DNA from: Microvirga brassicacearum
GTDB lineage: Bacteria > Pseudomonadota > Alphaproteobacteria > Rhizobiales > Beijerinckiaceae
DNA length: 64,000 nucleotides
Assembly (NCBI RefSeq): GCF_008757455.1
Contig: NZ_VCMV01000021.1
Coordinates: forward strand, 62,001 to 126,000
Reading direction: 5' to 3'
How positions within the stretch are numbered: the stretch's first letter is position 1; the number at the start of each line of letters is the position of its first letter. This document shows, piece by piece, positions 1 to 9,132 of this stretch. The notes under the pieces were generated by a model that had not been told where the DNA came from, did no database searches, and saw only the letters and a list, made by a program, of their open reading frames with translations. The position numbers were made by a program, and so were the translations under genes.

Positions 1-1
1 A

Positions 2-982
2 TTGCTGGTCGGCAGCTGGCTGCTCTTGCGGTTCGGCCGAATCTGGGCGCCGCCGGTCCTTCCCGTGTCGGCTGCCCTACTGATCATCGGCGCCCGTTTC
101 GGCATCGACTACGCGCGCGAACGACGTTTGCGTCGGGCCGTATCCCACGCCTTCTCACGCTATCTTTCGCCCGACCTCGTGGCCCAACTGGCTCATGATC
201 CTTCGGCACTGAAACTCGGTGGCGAGCGGCGCAATCTCACGATTCTGTTCTGCGACGTGCGCGGATTCACCAGCCTGTCCGAGCGGCTGAAGGATGAGCC
301 CGAACGGCTGACCGCGCTGATCAACCGCCTCCTCGATCCGCTCTCGGAGGCGATCCTCGCGGAAGGCGGCACCATCGACAAATATATGGGCGATTGCGTC
401 ATGGCGTTCTGGAACGCGCCGCTGCCAAGTCCGGATCACGCGTCCCGGGCCGTGCGCGCGGCCGAACGCATGCTGGACGCCGTCGCCGGATTGAACCGGG
501 TGCTGCGCAATGAAGAGGGCGATTCGGCCCCCGTCTTTGCCGTTGGGGTCGGCATCAACACGGGCGACTGCGTCGTTGGCAATGTGGGCTCGCGCTGGCG
601 CTACGACTATTCGGTGCTGGGCGACACCGTAAACCTCGCGTCGCGGCTGGAGGGGTTGTCCAAGGAATATGGCGTATCCATCATCCTCGGGCCCGACACG
701 GCGCAAGCAGTCCGTCCGAACCACGTGCTGATCGAGCTCGATCGGATCGCCGTGCGCGGTCGCGCGGAGGAATCTGCCATCTACACGGTCATTCCGCCTG
801 CCGCGCAAGGGCACGATGCTGATCTTCGGGAGCTTGAAGAACTGCATCCGCGTCTGCTCGCCGCATATCGCAGCGGCGACAGCGCGCTCGCGTCGCGGCA
901 TCTCGAACGCTGCGTCCTCCTGGCCCCGTCGCTCTCGACCTATTATCGAAAGCTCAAGGAAAAGATTGCGGCCGCAGCGTGA
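2..982 (+). CDS. Class III adenylate/guanylate cyclase, N-terminus outside window
   Basis: This is the C-terminal part of a membrane-anchored nucleotide cyclase; the frame is open to the window edge, so the true start lies upstream. Two hydrophobic stretches (about residues 1-10 and 17-31 of the visible part) are followed by a basic linker and a complete class III catalytic domain. The metal-binding aspartates are visible in ILFCDVRGFTS (Asp85) and DKYMGDCVMAF (Asp131), and the GINTGDCVVGNVGS...DYSVLGDTVNLASRLE block is intact. The layout fits CHASE2-type cyclases, but the sensor is not in view. It probably makes cAMP from ATP at the inner membrane face; substrate choice cannot be settled by reading. 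Confidence 0.9.
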   Translation: MLVGSWLLLRFGRIWAPPVLPVSAALLIIGARFGIDYARERRLRRAVSHAFSRYLSPDLVAQLAHDPSALKLGGERRNLTILFCDVRGFTSLSERLKDEPERLTALINRLLDPLSEAILAEGGTIDKYMGDCVMAFWNAPLPSPDHASRAVRAAERMLDAVAGLNRVLRNEEGDSAPVFAVGVGINTGDCVVGNVGSRWRYDYSVLGDTVNLASRLEGLSKEYGVSIILGPDTAQAVRPNHVLIELDRIAVRGRAEESAIYTVIPPAAQGHDADLRELEELHPRLLAAYRSGDSALASRHLERCVLLAPSLSTYYRKLKEKIAAAA

Positions 983-1061
983 GGTGCGACGCATCCTCAT
1001 CGCCGGTCAGGCACAGGCGATCTCGTGCTCCTGCGAGCGATTTGCAAAGCGACGCAATAAC

Positions 1062-1089
1062 TTGCGCTGACGTAGCGGGCGTCTATAAG
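1062..1089 (+). promoter_or_regulatory. Candidate sigma-70-type promoter for the CDF transporter
   Basis: A TTGCGC hexamer (1062-1067) is separated by 16 bases from TATAAG (1084-1089), about 43 bases before the chosen CDF start at 1132. It lies in the gap after the cyclase stop. This is an eye match only. Confidence 0.3.
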
Positions 1090-1131
1090 GTCCACCCGAG
1101 CAACCGAACCGCCCGCTTTTATCGTGAAACG

Positions 1132-2019
1132 ATGGACAAGATCCAGAAACTTGCCATTGGCAGCATTTTCGTCGGGACGGTCGTTCTCGCGCTGAAATAC
1201 GCCGCTTACCGCATTACGGGCAGTATCGCGCTCTACTCGGACGCGCTCGAGAGCATCATCAACGTCGTCACGGCTATCGCGGCCCTGCTGGCGGTTCGTC
1301 TCAGCGCTGAACCCGCTGACAAGAACCACCCCTACGGCCATCACAAGGTCGAGTATTTTTCGGCGGTGCTGGAAGGCGTGCTGATTATCGTCGCGGCACT
1401 CGCCATCTTGCGTGAGGCTTATGCGGGCTTCCTCAATCCCAAGGTTATCGACGCACCAGCGCTCGGTCTGGCCATCAACGGGCTGGCGAGCCTGATCAAT
1501 GCCGGGTGGGCGTGGATCCTGATCCGGCAAGGGCGCAGGCTGCGATCGCCGGCTCTCACCGCGGATGGCCGCCATCTCATGACCGATGTCGTGACGTCCG
1601 CAGGCGTCATCGTGGGGCTCCTGCTCGTGCCGTTGACCGGCTGGAATTGGCTTGATCCGGTTCTGGCAGCGTTCGTTGCCATCAACATCATCTGGTCGGG
1701 CTGGATGCTGATGAAGGAGAGCATCGGCGGATTGATGGACGAAGCGTTGCCCGAAACCATGTTGAGCCGTGTCCGCGAAGTGATCGCCATCAACGCCGAG
1801 GGCGCGATCGAAGCCCACGATCTACGCACCCGGCATGCCGGTCGGCTTGTCTTTGTCGATTTCCATCTGGTGGTCGAAGGCGGCATGAGCGTGACGCAGG
1901 CGCACGACATTTGTGACCGGCTGGAGCGTGCGCTCAAGGCGGAGATCGGCGAGGCCCAGATCACCATCCATGTGGAACCCGACAACAAGGCGAAGCATGC
2001 GGGAATTGTTGTTCTGTAG
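1132..2019 (+). CDS. Cation diffusion facilitator family metal transporter
   Basis: A 295-residue cation/proton antiporter of the CDF family, exporting divalent metals (Zn, Co, Cd, Fe or Mn) across the inner membrane. The first helix region is followed by ALYSDALESIINVVTA, the CDF metal-site helix, with the second HxxxD-type site in GRHLMTDVVTSAGV. The C-terminal domain (from about residue 205) is the cytoplasmic ferredoxin-like dimerisation domain with HDLRTRHAGR and ITIHVEP. The frame is open back to 979, but the ATG at 1132 gives the family's usual start (MDKIQKLAIGSIF) and length. The metal cannot be assigned from sequence alone. Confidence 0.9.
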   Translation: MDKIQKLAIGSIFVGTVVLALKYAAYRITGSIALYSDALESIINVVTAIAALLAVRLSAEPADKNHPYGHHKVEYFSAVLEGVLIIVAALAILREAYAGFLNPKVIDAPALGLAINGLASLINAGWAWILIRQGRRLRSPALTADGRHLMTDVVTSAGVIVGLLLVPLTGWNWLDPVLAAFVAINIIWSGWMLMKESIGGLMDEALPETMLSRVREVIAINAEGAIEAHDLRTRHAGRLVFVDFHLVVEGGMSVTQAHDICDRLERALKAEIGEAQITIHVEPDNKAKHAGIVVL

Positions 2020-2040
2020 CAACTGACCCGGCTCGCGGCC

Positions 2041-4497
2041 TCACGTGTCCCGTGGCAGAAGTCCGCCGGCGCGCAGAACGCCCTCAAGATCGCGGACCTC
2101 GAGTGGCGGCGCAAACAGGAAGCCCTGCACTTCGTCGCATCCGATGGTCCGCAGCCAATCCAGCTGTTCTTGCGTCTCGACGCCTTCCGCCACGATGCCT
2201 TTTCCGAGCGCTTTTCCGAGCGCCACAATCGCCGCGACGACGGCGCCGCCTTCCAGCGAGCCGCTATCGGTGACGAATGTCCGATCGATCTTGAGCGTGT
2301 CGATCGGCAGGCGATTGAGATAGGACAGACTTGAATACCCTGTGCCGAAATCATCGAGCGCCACGGTAAAACCCGCCTCCCGCAACTTGCTGAGATTGGC
2401 CGTGATGCGCTGTTTCGGCTCGACCAGCGTGCTCTCGGTAATTTCCAGTTCTATCTGCGACGGACAGATGCCGTGCCGCCGGGTTGCGGCCAACAGCGTA
2501 GCGGAGAAATCCTCGCGGCGCGCCTGCATGGGCGAGACGTTGATCGACACCCTGAGGTTGCGCAGGCCGGTGCCGGACCAGGCGCGAAGCTGGCGGCAAA
2601 CCGATTCGATGACCCAATGCCCCACCAGACTGATCAGGCCGCTTTCCTCGGCGATGCGAATAAACCGCGTCGGGGAGATCTGCTCACCGCCGTGGCGCAG
2701 CCGCACGAGAGCCTCGAGGCTCGTGACGTGCCCGGACGACAGCCGGACTCGCGGTTGATATTGCAGCTCGAGGTTCTCGTTTCGGATCGCCTGCCTGAGG
2801 ATGGCTTCCATCCCCACGCGCTCGCGAGCGCCCTCGTTCATCGCCTCGGAGAAGAACTGATAGCTGCCCCGGCCATTGCGTTTCACGTCGTAGAGCGCAA
2901 CATCCGCGGATTGCATCAACGCATCGCTGTCGCTGGCGTCCAGCGGATAAAGCGAGATGCCGAGAGAGATCCCGATCTCGACCGGGTCGGGATAGCCCTC
3001 CACGTGGATTGGCTCGGCGAGCGCCGAGACGATGCGCTCAGCAAGGTCGTTCACCGTTGTGGCCGATGTGTCCGCCCGTGGCAGAAGAATGCCGAATTCG
3101 TCTCCAGCCCAACGGCTGACGGTATTGCCCTCGCCGATGCAATGCTTCAGCCGATTGGCTGCCTCGACCATCACCTGGTCGCCCACTGCATGGCCAAGCG
3201 TATCGTTGACGTGCTTGAAGCGATCGAGATCGCCGAACAGCACCGCAAGTTCTCCACCGGTGCGCTGCGCCTGGCTCACCGCCTGTTCGAGGCGATCCCG
3301 GAACAGCGTTCGATTCGGGAGATCGGTCAGCGCGTCATGATGCGCCATGTGCGCCATCTGGCTCGCAAGCGCCCGCTGCTGCGTCACGTCATGGAAGACG
3401 AGCACAGCACCGACCACGGCACCGGACCGATCGCGGATGGGTGCCGCCGAATCCTCGACCGGTACTTCTCCTCCATGCCGCTGCCGAAGCGTGGTGTTGG
3501 TTCCGAGCCATACGACGCGATCCTCTTCCATCGCGATGGTCACCGGATTGAGGACCAGCCCGCCCTGATCGTAGGAAATCGCCCGATACACCTCGTCGAT
3601 GTTTTTTCCGCACCCCTCATCGAGCGACCATCCCGTCAGCGTTTCGGCGACGGGGTTCAGATAGGTGATGCGGCCTGTCACGTCGGTGGTGATGACCGCG
3701 TCGCCGATGGATCTGAGCGTCACCTCGGAAAGCTCGTGTTCCCTGAAGAGCCTCTCCTCCGCGAGTTTGCGGTCCGTAATGTCCTGCACTTGCGAGACGA
3801 AGTAGAGCGGGACGCCCGCCTCGTCGCGAACGAGCGATACGCTGAGCACGGTGCTCACGTCGGAGCCATTCTTGTGCCGATAGCGCTTTTCGACAGAATA
3901 GATCGACCACCGACCATCGAGCGTTGCGTCGCTCAGAGCCAGATCGCCCGCCAGGTCGTCCGGATGGGTAATGTCCTGGAACGACATGGCGCGAAACTCG
4001 TCCGCCGTATAACCGAGCATTCGGCAAAGGGCCGCGTTCACCTGGAGATAGCGACCCTCCGGACTGACGATCGCCATGCCGATGGCGGCCGATTGGAATG
4101 CCCCTGAAAAGCGAGCCTCGCTCTCCGTCAACCGCAGCTCCAGCGCACGGCGCTCACTGATGTCCAGGACGAGAATGAAGAAGCCCCGCACCGAGCCATC
4201 AGGCGCGAAATCGGGTGAGTAGCTGCCCTGCACGTAACGGGGTCGGCCGACGGTTTTCAGTTCTTCCTCGTAGATGATCGCTTCGCCCGCGAGTACCCGC
4301 TGGATATAGCCATCTAACCGGGCGTAATTCGCCTCGCCGACAACCGCGCGAATCGTCTTCCCGAAAATGGCTTCCGGCTCGACCCCGTACCACTCTCGAT
4401 AAGTATTGTTGTTGAATCGATACCGCTCGTTCCGATCCGCGTAAGCCATCAATGCCGGAACATTGTTGAGCACTGAAAAACCGATACCGTCTGGCAC
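2041..4497 (-). CDS. PAS-PAS-PAS-GGDEF-EAL cyclic-di-GMP signalling protein
   Basis: An 818-residue soluble c-di-GMP turnover protein starting at GTG. Three PAS domains occupy about residues 1-120, 125-245 and 255-375, a GGDEF domain about 385-545, and an EAL domain about 560-805. The diguanylate cyclase signature reads RWAGDEFG; alanine at the first position is tolerated in active enzymes. The phosphodiesterase half keeps its catalytic motifs: EALVRLRH, NVSPMQ, EITEST, DDFGTGYSSL, KIDRTFV and AEGVET. The net direction is therefore open, though the EAL side looks intact. No membrane segment is present, so it should sense an internal signal. It runs convergently towards the CDF gene. Confidence 0.95.
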   Translation of the reverse strand: MPDGIGFSVLNNVPALMAYADRNERYRFNNNTYREWYGVEPEAIFGKTIRAVVGEANYARLDGYIQRVLAGEAIIYEEELKTVGRPRYVQGSYSPDFAPDGSVRGFFILVLDISERRALELRLTESEARFSGAFQSAAIGMAIVSPEGRYLQVNAALCRMLGYTADEFRAMSFQDITHPDDLAGDLALSDATLDGRWSIYSVEKRYRHKNGSDVSTVLSVSLVRDEAGVPLYFVSQVQDITDRKLAEERLFREHELSEVTLRSIGDAVITTDVTGRITYLNPVAETLTGWSLDEGCGKNIDEVYRAISYDQGGLVLNPVTIAMEEDRVVWLGTNTTLRQRHGGEVPVEDSAAPIRDRSGAVVGAVLVFHDVTQQRALASQMAHMAHHDALTDLPNRTLFRDRLEQAVSQAQRTGGELAVLFGDLDRFKHVNDTLGHAVGDQVMVEAANRLKHCIGEGNTVSRWAGDEFGILLPRADTSATTVNDLAERIVSALAEPIHVEGYPDPVEIGISLGISLYPLDASDSDALMQSADVALYDVKRNGRGSYQFFSEAMNEGARERVGMEAILRQAIRNENLELQYQPRVRLSSGHVTSLEALVRLRHGGEQISPTRFIRIAEESGLISLVGHWVIESVCRQLRAWSGTGLRNLRVSINVSPMQARREDFSATLLAATRRHGICPSQIELEITESTLVEPKQRITANLSKLREAGFTVALDDFGTGYSSLSYLNRLPIDTLKIDRTFVTDSGSLEGGAVVAAIVALGKALGKGIVAEGVETQEQLDWLRTIGCDEVQGFLFAPPLEVRDLEGVLRAGGLLPRDT

Positions 4498-4784
4498 TGT
4501 TTGCTGTCTCTGCCCTGAGCGTTGTGGGGGACCCGCCTCAACGCAGTCCGCAGTTTGTACGCCCTCACCCTAGGGCAAGACGCGCAACAAGCGAGGTCTT
4601 TCGTAGATGATAATCCGGATTCCGGCCGGGCAAAACCTCTCCTCGGCGGCCTGCGCGACGCGGGAGTATTTCGCGCGATTGCCGCTCTCGGAACCGGATG
4701 CCCATCATGACTATACCGATTTTCTCTTGCGCGACGAAACAATATCCGCATTCTCGACACGGAGTTTCACAAGGAAGGCAGGAT

Positions 4785-5279
4785 ATGCATTATGTTTTGA
4801 AAGCGATGCTGGCGGCATCTCTTGCGGTTGCAGGCGTCACATCGGCCGCCGCCCAAAGCGCGCCAGCCAGGGGCGAATATCTGGCGGCGATCATGGATTG
4901 TGCCGGCTGCCATACACCTGGCGCTCTGTTCGGAAAACCCGACAACGAGCGGCCCCTCGCCGGATCCGAAGCCGGTTTCCAGATTCCGGGCTTGGGAATT
5001 TTCCACCCGCCGAATTTGACGCCTCATCCCGAAACCGGACTGGGCAAGTGGAGCGAGAACGACATCATCAAGGCTGTTCGAGGCGGCGTCCGGCCTGATG
5101 GACGCCAACTTGCCGCTGCGATGCCATCGCACGCCTATTCAAAGCTGACGGACGCAGACGCCAAGGCGCTTGCCGGATACCTCAAGTCCCTGAAGCCGGT
5201 CCCCAATCAAGTGCCTGCGCCGACCGGTCCGACCGAAAAGGCCAAAGCGCCATACCTCACTATTGTCATGCCGCAGTAA
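4785..5279 (+). CDS. Secreted monoheme cytochrome c
   Basis: A 164-residue periplasmic c-type cytochrome. Residues 1-24 form a signal peptide ending in TSAAAQS. The heme attachment site is CAGCH at residues 39-43, and the candidate distal Met is in AAMPSHAY. The fold resembles the single-heme cytochrome subunits of alcohol and aldehyde dehydrogenases, but no partner dehydrogenase lies nearby, so its redox partner is unknown. The start at 4785 follows an AGGAAGGCAGG ribosome-binding site and fits the signal peptide; the frame is open 29 codons further upstream without support. Confidence 0.9.
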   Translation: MHYVLKAMLAASLAVAGVTSAAAQSAPARGEYLAAIMDCAGCHTPGALFGKPDNERPLAGSEAGFQIPGLGIFHPPNLTPHPETGLGKWSENDIIKAVRGGVRPDGRQLAAAMPSHAYSKLTDADAKALAGYLKSLKPVPNQVPAPTGPTEKAKAPYLTIVMPQ

Positions 5280-5292
5280 CCCAGCCTTCCCG

Positions 5293-5568
5293 TCAGGTCT
5301 CGGCGGTAACGGGATCGATGACGCGCTCGACTTTGCTGATCCGGTTGGCGGGAAAACCGCTGCGCTCGGCGTGCTCGCGAATCAGTTCCTCATTCGGAGC
5401 GCGGTAGACGCAATAGATTTTGTCGCCGGTGACATAGCTTTCGATCCACTGCACTTCGGGCCCCAGCGCGAGGAGAACATCACAGGATTTTTGAGCCGCG
5501 TCGCGAAAATCTTCATCCGACAACCTGCCGACCCCCGGCATTTCCCGTTCAATCACGAACTTGGGCAT
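5293..5568 (-). CDS. DUF4242 family small protein
   Basis: A 91-residue cytoplasmic protein with the DUF4242 pattern: MPKFVIEREMPGVG, a central WIESYVTGDKIYCVYRAP and a C-terminal segment with IREHAERSGFPANRI. Some homologues bind nickel, but most have no assigned role. ATG at 5568 is preceded by AGGGAGG, which fixes the start although the frame extends upstream. It sits 34 bases after the cupin gene on the same strand, so the two are probably co-transcribed. Confidence 0.85.
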   Translation of the reverse strand: MPKFVIEREMPGVGRLSDEDFRDAAQKSCDVLLALGPEVQWIESYVTGDKIYCVYRAPNEELIREHAERSGFPANRISKVERVIDPVTAET

Positions 5569-5602
5569 GGCGGCCTCCCTCAACGTCTTGCTGACCAGCT
5601 TC

Positions 5603-6070
5603 TCACTGTGATTTGCTCGGATCGTCCGCCGCGTTCGCGTACTTGATGACAAACGGCCCCTCCGAGTCGATTTGCACAACGGTCTCCGTGCTCATGAACG
5701 CATAATGGTTCATGCTGGCTGGCAGATCGACAAACCCGCCGGTGCCCAATTTGTCCGCTTTAGCCTCGTCGAGCTTGTCGCCCATGCCAAAATGGAAATT
5801 GCCCGAGATAACCGTTACCCGCTCGGCTGTCGGGTGATTGTGTGCCGGAATCTTGTAGCCGGCGGGTGCCTTCAGCCGGATTGTGAAGGGCCCGGCCTTG
5901 GCCGGATCCCCTGACAGGACGGTAAATTGAGCGCCTTTGGGCAGAACGGGCGGGGCCGGCATCCATTGCAACTGGTCAGCCTGCATCGCATGAGCGGCCC
6001 GATGCTCCTGGCCCAGCGAACTGCCCCCCGTGGCCAAAAGTATTGCAGTCGTTATGACCAAAACGCGCAT
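5603..6070 (-). CDS. Secreted cupin-domain protein
   Basis: A 155-residue protein with a signal peptide (about residues 1-20, ending SSLGQ) and one cupin barrel. The first cupin motif is seen in GYKIPAHNHPTAERVTVISG, with two histidines and a glutamate as likely metal ligands. The second motif region includes LPASMNHYAFM. Secreted single cupins of this kind are annotated without enzymatic function. It lies upstream of the DUF4242 gene in the same direction; together they could form a small stress or envelope operon, which is inference. Confidence 0.85.
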   Translation of the reverse strand: MRVLVITTAILLATGGSSLGQEHRAAHAMQADQLQWMPAPPVLPKGAQFTVLSGDPAKAGPFTIRLKAPAGYKIPAHNHPTAERVTVISGNFHFGMGDKLDEAKADKLGTGGFVDLPASMNHYAFMSTETVVQIDSEGPFVIKYANAADDPSKSQ

Positions 6071-6496
6071 GAGGATTCTCCTTCTGCCGACGCAAAGCGT
6101 CGATCGGGATATACGGATTCATGCCGGCAGTGCCGTGCTGCGGGTGCGCGGCTCGCAAAGGCACTCCCGGCATGGCGCCCGTAAACTTCCGCTACGCTGC
6201 AGCCCGTTCGGTTGCCGCAGCGGTCGTCGCGGTAGAGCGTCCAGGTGGTTCCATGGTGAACCTCCTTCAGCACGAATATGCCGAGCAACGCCGGCATGCT
6301 GCCTCAATGCAGCAACAAAAGGCTCTGCCTATCGAGAATCTCTGTCAAGCCACAACAAAGGGGGGCCACAAAGGGAGGATGCCGCAATCCGCGGCAGGTT
6401 GGGCACGTCTCCTGTCGCGACGGCGCGGGCGCGGAACTCCTCCTGCCTCGCCGGGATTTACCTTGAGGTCATTCTGCCTGTGCAGGAGGATTCGCC
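6071..6496. other. 426-base intergenic region without a supported gene
   Basis: This gap separates the divergent cupin and PRC-barrel genes. Frames open here have composition expected by chance in high-GC DNA. The one item of note is a 20-codon minus-strand frame with a strong ribosome-binding site, listed separately. A weak 6-bp hairpin with ATGCCG/CGGCAT arms occurs near 6278-6298. Confidence 0.5.
6192..6254 (-). CDS. Possible 20-residue small protein with strong RBS
   Basis: An ATG at 6254 (minus strand) is preceded by AAGGAGG with six bases of spacing, one of the strongest ribosome-binding sites in the window, and the frame closes at TAG 6192-6194. The product is Ala/Thr-rich (begins MEPPGRST) with no hydrophobic segment. 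No family is recognised. It could be a leader peptide or chance; the case rests only on the RBS. Confidence 0.25.
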   Translation of the reverse strand: MEPPGRSTATTAAATERAAA

Positions 6497-6874
6497 ATGG
6501 CGCAATCGACAGCACCGGACACGACAACACCCGTTCATCCGCTCATCGAAAGCAGCCGGGTCGAAGGAACGCCGGTTTATGACTCCACGAGCAAGCACAT
6601 CGGGACGATCCAGCACCTGATCATCGAGAAGGTCAGCGGGCGCGTGGTCTATGCCATCATGACCTTCGGGGGCTTTCTCGGAATTGGAGCTCAGGCGCAC
6701 ACGATCCCTTGGGAGAAACTCCACTATGACACCAGTCTCGGTGGGTATCGCACCGACATTACGGAGGCGCAACTCAGCGGGGCTCCTGGCGGTGACGAGA
6801 AACTCTGGCGCGACCGCAAGCGCGAGCAGGAAGTGCACGATTACTGGAAGATCCCGCCCTATTACGGCTTCTGA
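6497..6874 (+). CDS. PRC-barrel domain protein
   Basis: A 125-residue protein with one PRC-barrel domain: LIESSRVEGTPVYD, KHIGTIQHLIIEKVSGRVVYAIMTFGG, then HTIPWEKLHYDT. PRC barrels occur in photosynthetic reaction-centre H subunits, in RimM and in many stand-alone alphaproteobacterial proteins induced by stress. This one has a Tyr/Pro-rich tail (YWKIPPYYGF) and no membrane segment. A CAGGAGGATT ribosome-binding site supports ATG 6497. Its role is unknown. Confidence 0.88.
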   Translation: MAQSTAPDTTTPVHPLIESSRVEGTPVYDSTSKHIGTIQHLIIEKVSGRVVYAIMTFGGFLGIGAQAHTIPWEKLHYDTSLGGYRTDITEAQLSGAPGGDEKLWRDRKREQEVHDYWKIPPYYGF

Positions 6875-6957
6875 GAGGGGTGGCTCCTGGCGCCGGACAA
6901 GCCGGAACCGCTCGGAGACGTGCACGTTATTACGGTCTTCTGATGTTGGAGGGTTCG

Positions 6958-7326
6958 ATGCCTCCCAAACCGTGGCTTGGATTGGCGCTCATCGCGGGCT
7001 CACTCGCTCCAGCTTCGGCCGTTGCTCAAAGCACCAGGTTCGACGGCACCTGGAGCGTCGAGGTCGTCACTGAAAAAGGCGCCTGTGACCGGGCGTATCG
7101 CTATTCGGTCATCGTTCAGAACGGTCGCGCCCGCTACGGCGGACCGGAGAACTTCGACATCCGAGGCCAAGTTCGACCGAACGGCTCCGTGTCCGCCAGT
7201 ATTTCGCGAGGCCAGGACAGGGCGAACGTCACGGGCCGGCTTTCGGGCAAATTCGGCACCGGTACGTGGACGACGTCCGGCGGGCGCGTCTGCTCCGGCG
7301 ATTGGAATGCAGAAAAGCGGAGCTGA
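6958..7326 (+). CDS. Secreted hypothetical protein
   Basis: A 122-residue protein with a clear signal peptide (MPPKPWLGLALIAGSLAPASAVAQS) followed by a beta-rich domain of about 95 residues: FDGTWSVEVVTEKGACDRAYRYSV, NGRARYGG and GTWTTSGGRVCSGDWNAEKRS. Two cysteines could form a disulfide. The repeated GxW/Y strands recall lipocalin-like barrels of small periplasmic proteins common in Bradyrhizobium relatives, but no function is assigned. ATG 6958 has GGAGGG just upstream, preferred over ATG 6943. It follows the PRC-barrel gene by 83 bases. Confidence 0.75.
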   Translation: MPPKPWLGLALIAGSLAPASAVAQSTRFDGTWSVEVVTEKGACDRAYRYSVIVQNGRARYGGPENFDIRGQVRPNGSVSASISRGQDRANVTGRLSGKFGTGTWTTSGGRVCSGDWNAEKRS

Positions 7327-7515
7327 TGACTGCCGCGTTGAATGGTGCCGGATTGTCCGATGCCTCTTCGGTCAAGTTTCCTATTTCACAAGAATGTTTC
7401 CGTGGGCCACCCCCCTGTCGAGCGCACCACAACTAAACCGCACGTTGGAAAGACTGGTGCTATACTGACCGCCGAACGAGCCAAAGCCCAGCTGGACAGG
7501 CGACGGGACTGAGTC

Positions 7516-9099
7516 ATGGCGAGATTGGGTGAGCGGGTCGCGCGGCACCAACAACGGATCGGCCCCCTCCTCATCACGGCAGTCGTCGTAGGGCTGATCG
7601 GTTTGCCGATCGCAGCCTGGCTCGACCTGCGCGACCTGTCGGAGCGGATGCTGCGCACGCAAGCTGAAGAGATCAGTCGAATTATCGACGACATGCGCGG
7701 GTTCTACGGCAGCGATGTGGTCGCACGGGTCTTGGAATCCAAAGGTTCCGCCACGCCGACGCACAATTACCGGGAGGTGCCGGGCGGCATTCCGATTCCC
7801 GCAACCCTCTCGATCGAGCTCGGCAAGCGAATCAGCGCGCATGATGGCTCCGTCAAATATCGGTTCATTTCGGATCTTCCCTTCCGAGGACGAGAGCCGC
7901 ATCAACTCGATGCTTTCGAACAAAAGGCGATTTCAAGTTTTCGGGCGGATCCGGAAGCATCGATCGTCGAGGTTTCCGGTTCGCTCAATCGGCATGTGCG
8001 TGCTGCCGCTCCCGTGATCATGGGTCAGGTGTGCGTGGCTTGTCACAATTCCCATCCAGACAGCCCGAAAAGGGACTGGAAGGTGGGAGACGTGCGCGGA
8101 ATTCAGGAGATTTCGGTCATCCAGCCGATCGCCGCAAACATTCTTTCTTTCAAGTATCTGATTCTCTACTTCATTCTCGCGGCCATCGCGGGCTTGACGT
8201 TCATCATCCTCCAACGCCGACAATCTGCTCTCGTCCGCGACATGAACCACGAACTCACCGAAGCAAACGACTTTCTGGCAGGAATTTCATTGAAGATTGC
8301 CAAGTACCTGTCGCCACAGGTCTACAAGAGCATCTTCAGCGGCCAGAAGGACGTCACAATCGCCACCGAGCGCAAGAAACTCACCATTTTCTTCTCCGAT
8401 ATCAAAGACTTCACGGCCATCTCCGAGCGGCTGCAGCCCGAAGACCTGACCGGCCTTCTGAACGAATACTTCACCGAAATGTCGAAGATCGCCCTCGCCC
8501 ACGGGGGCACGGTCGACAAGTTCATCGGCGACGCCGTGCTGGTGTTCTTCGGAGACCCGGAGACAAAAGGGGTGGCCGAGGACGCAAAGGCGTGCCTGCG
8601 CATGGCGGTCGATATGCAGAGGCGGCTGGAGCAGTTGAACAGCCAATGGCGCCAGCGCGGGATCGAACAGCCGTTCCGGGCCCGAATGGGCATCAATACC
8701 GGATTCTGCAACGTGGGGAATTTCGGCAGTGATGACCGAATGGATTACACGATCATCGGAGCCGAGGCGAATTTGGCGGCTCGCCTTCAGGCGATTACCG
8801 AGCCTGGCGGAATCTGCCTGAGTTTCGAGACCTACGCGCTGGTTCGCGAGATGGTCCGGGCCCGTCCCCTGCCTCCCATCGCCATGAAAGGGATAAGCCG
8901 CGAGGTGGTTCCCTACGAAGTGGAAGGTCTCTTAGGGGAAATGGCACAAGGCACTCCCGTGATCAGCGAGCACTCGAGCGGTCTCGACCTCTTCCTCGAC
9001 CTCGATGCGCTCGACGAGAGCGGCGTCGAGCGGGCAAAGACGCGGCTGATGGAGGCTCTCTCGGCGCTCACCACGCGAAGTGAACCGCGTCCGCGTTGA
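7516..9099 (+). CDS. Adenylate/guanylate cyclase with DUF3365 c-type heme sensor domain
   Basis: A 527-residue membrane receptor cyclase. A transmembrane helix lies at about 17-36, a periplasmic DUF3365 (Tll0287-like) sensor at about 40-205 carrying a CVACH heme-attachment motif (173-177), a second helix at about 212-232, a short linker, and a class III cyclase domain at about 275-460. Metal aspartates are Asp295 (IFFSDIKDFT) and Asp339 (DKFIGDAVLVFF); GINTGFCNVGNFGS and IIGAEANLAARL complete the active site. CxxCH in this position in related sensors binds c-type heme, suggesting redox or gas control of cAMP synthesis. It is the second cyclase within 9 kb. Confidence 0.92.
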   Translation: MARLGERVARHQQRIGPLLITAVVVGLIGLPIAAWLDLRDLSERMLRTQAEEISRIIDDMRGFYGSDVVARVLESKGSATPTHNYREVPGGIPIPATLSIELGKRISAHDGSVKYRFISDLPFRGREPHQLDAFEQKAISSFRADPEASIVEVSGSLNRHVRAAAPVIMGQVCVACHNSHPDSPKRDWKVGDVRGIQEISVIQPIAANILSFKYLILYFILAAIAGLTFIILQRRQSALVRDMNHELTEANDFLAGISLKIAKYLSPQVYKSIFSGQKDVTIATERKKLTIFFSDIKDFTAISERLQPEDLTGLLNEYFTEMSKIALAHGGTVDKFIGDAVLVFFGDPETKGVAEDAKACLRMAVDMQRRLEQLNSQWRQRGIEQPFRARMGINTGFCNVGNFGSDDRMDYTIIGAEANLAARLQAITEPGGICLSFETYALVREMVRARPLPPIAMKGISREVVPYEVEGLLGEMAQGTPVISEHSSGLDLFLDLDALDESGVERAKTRLMEALSALTTRSEPRPR

Positions 9100-9132
9100 T
9101 CCACCCAGGATGGCCGCCGGGTGCCGCGCCAC

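Noticed and set aside
3080..3120. Degenerate GGDEF motif (AGDEF) taken as an inactive cyclase
   Set aside because: Alanine at the first position occurs in active diguanylate cyclases, so loss of activity is not supported.
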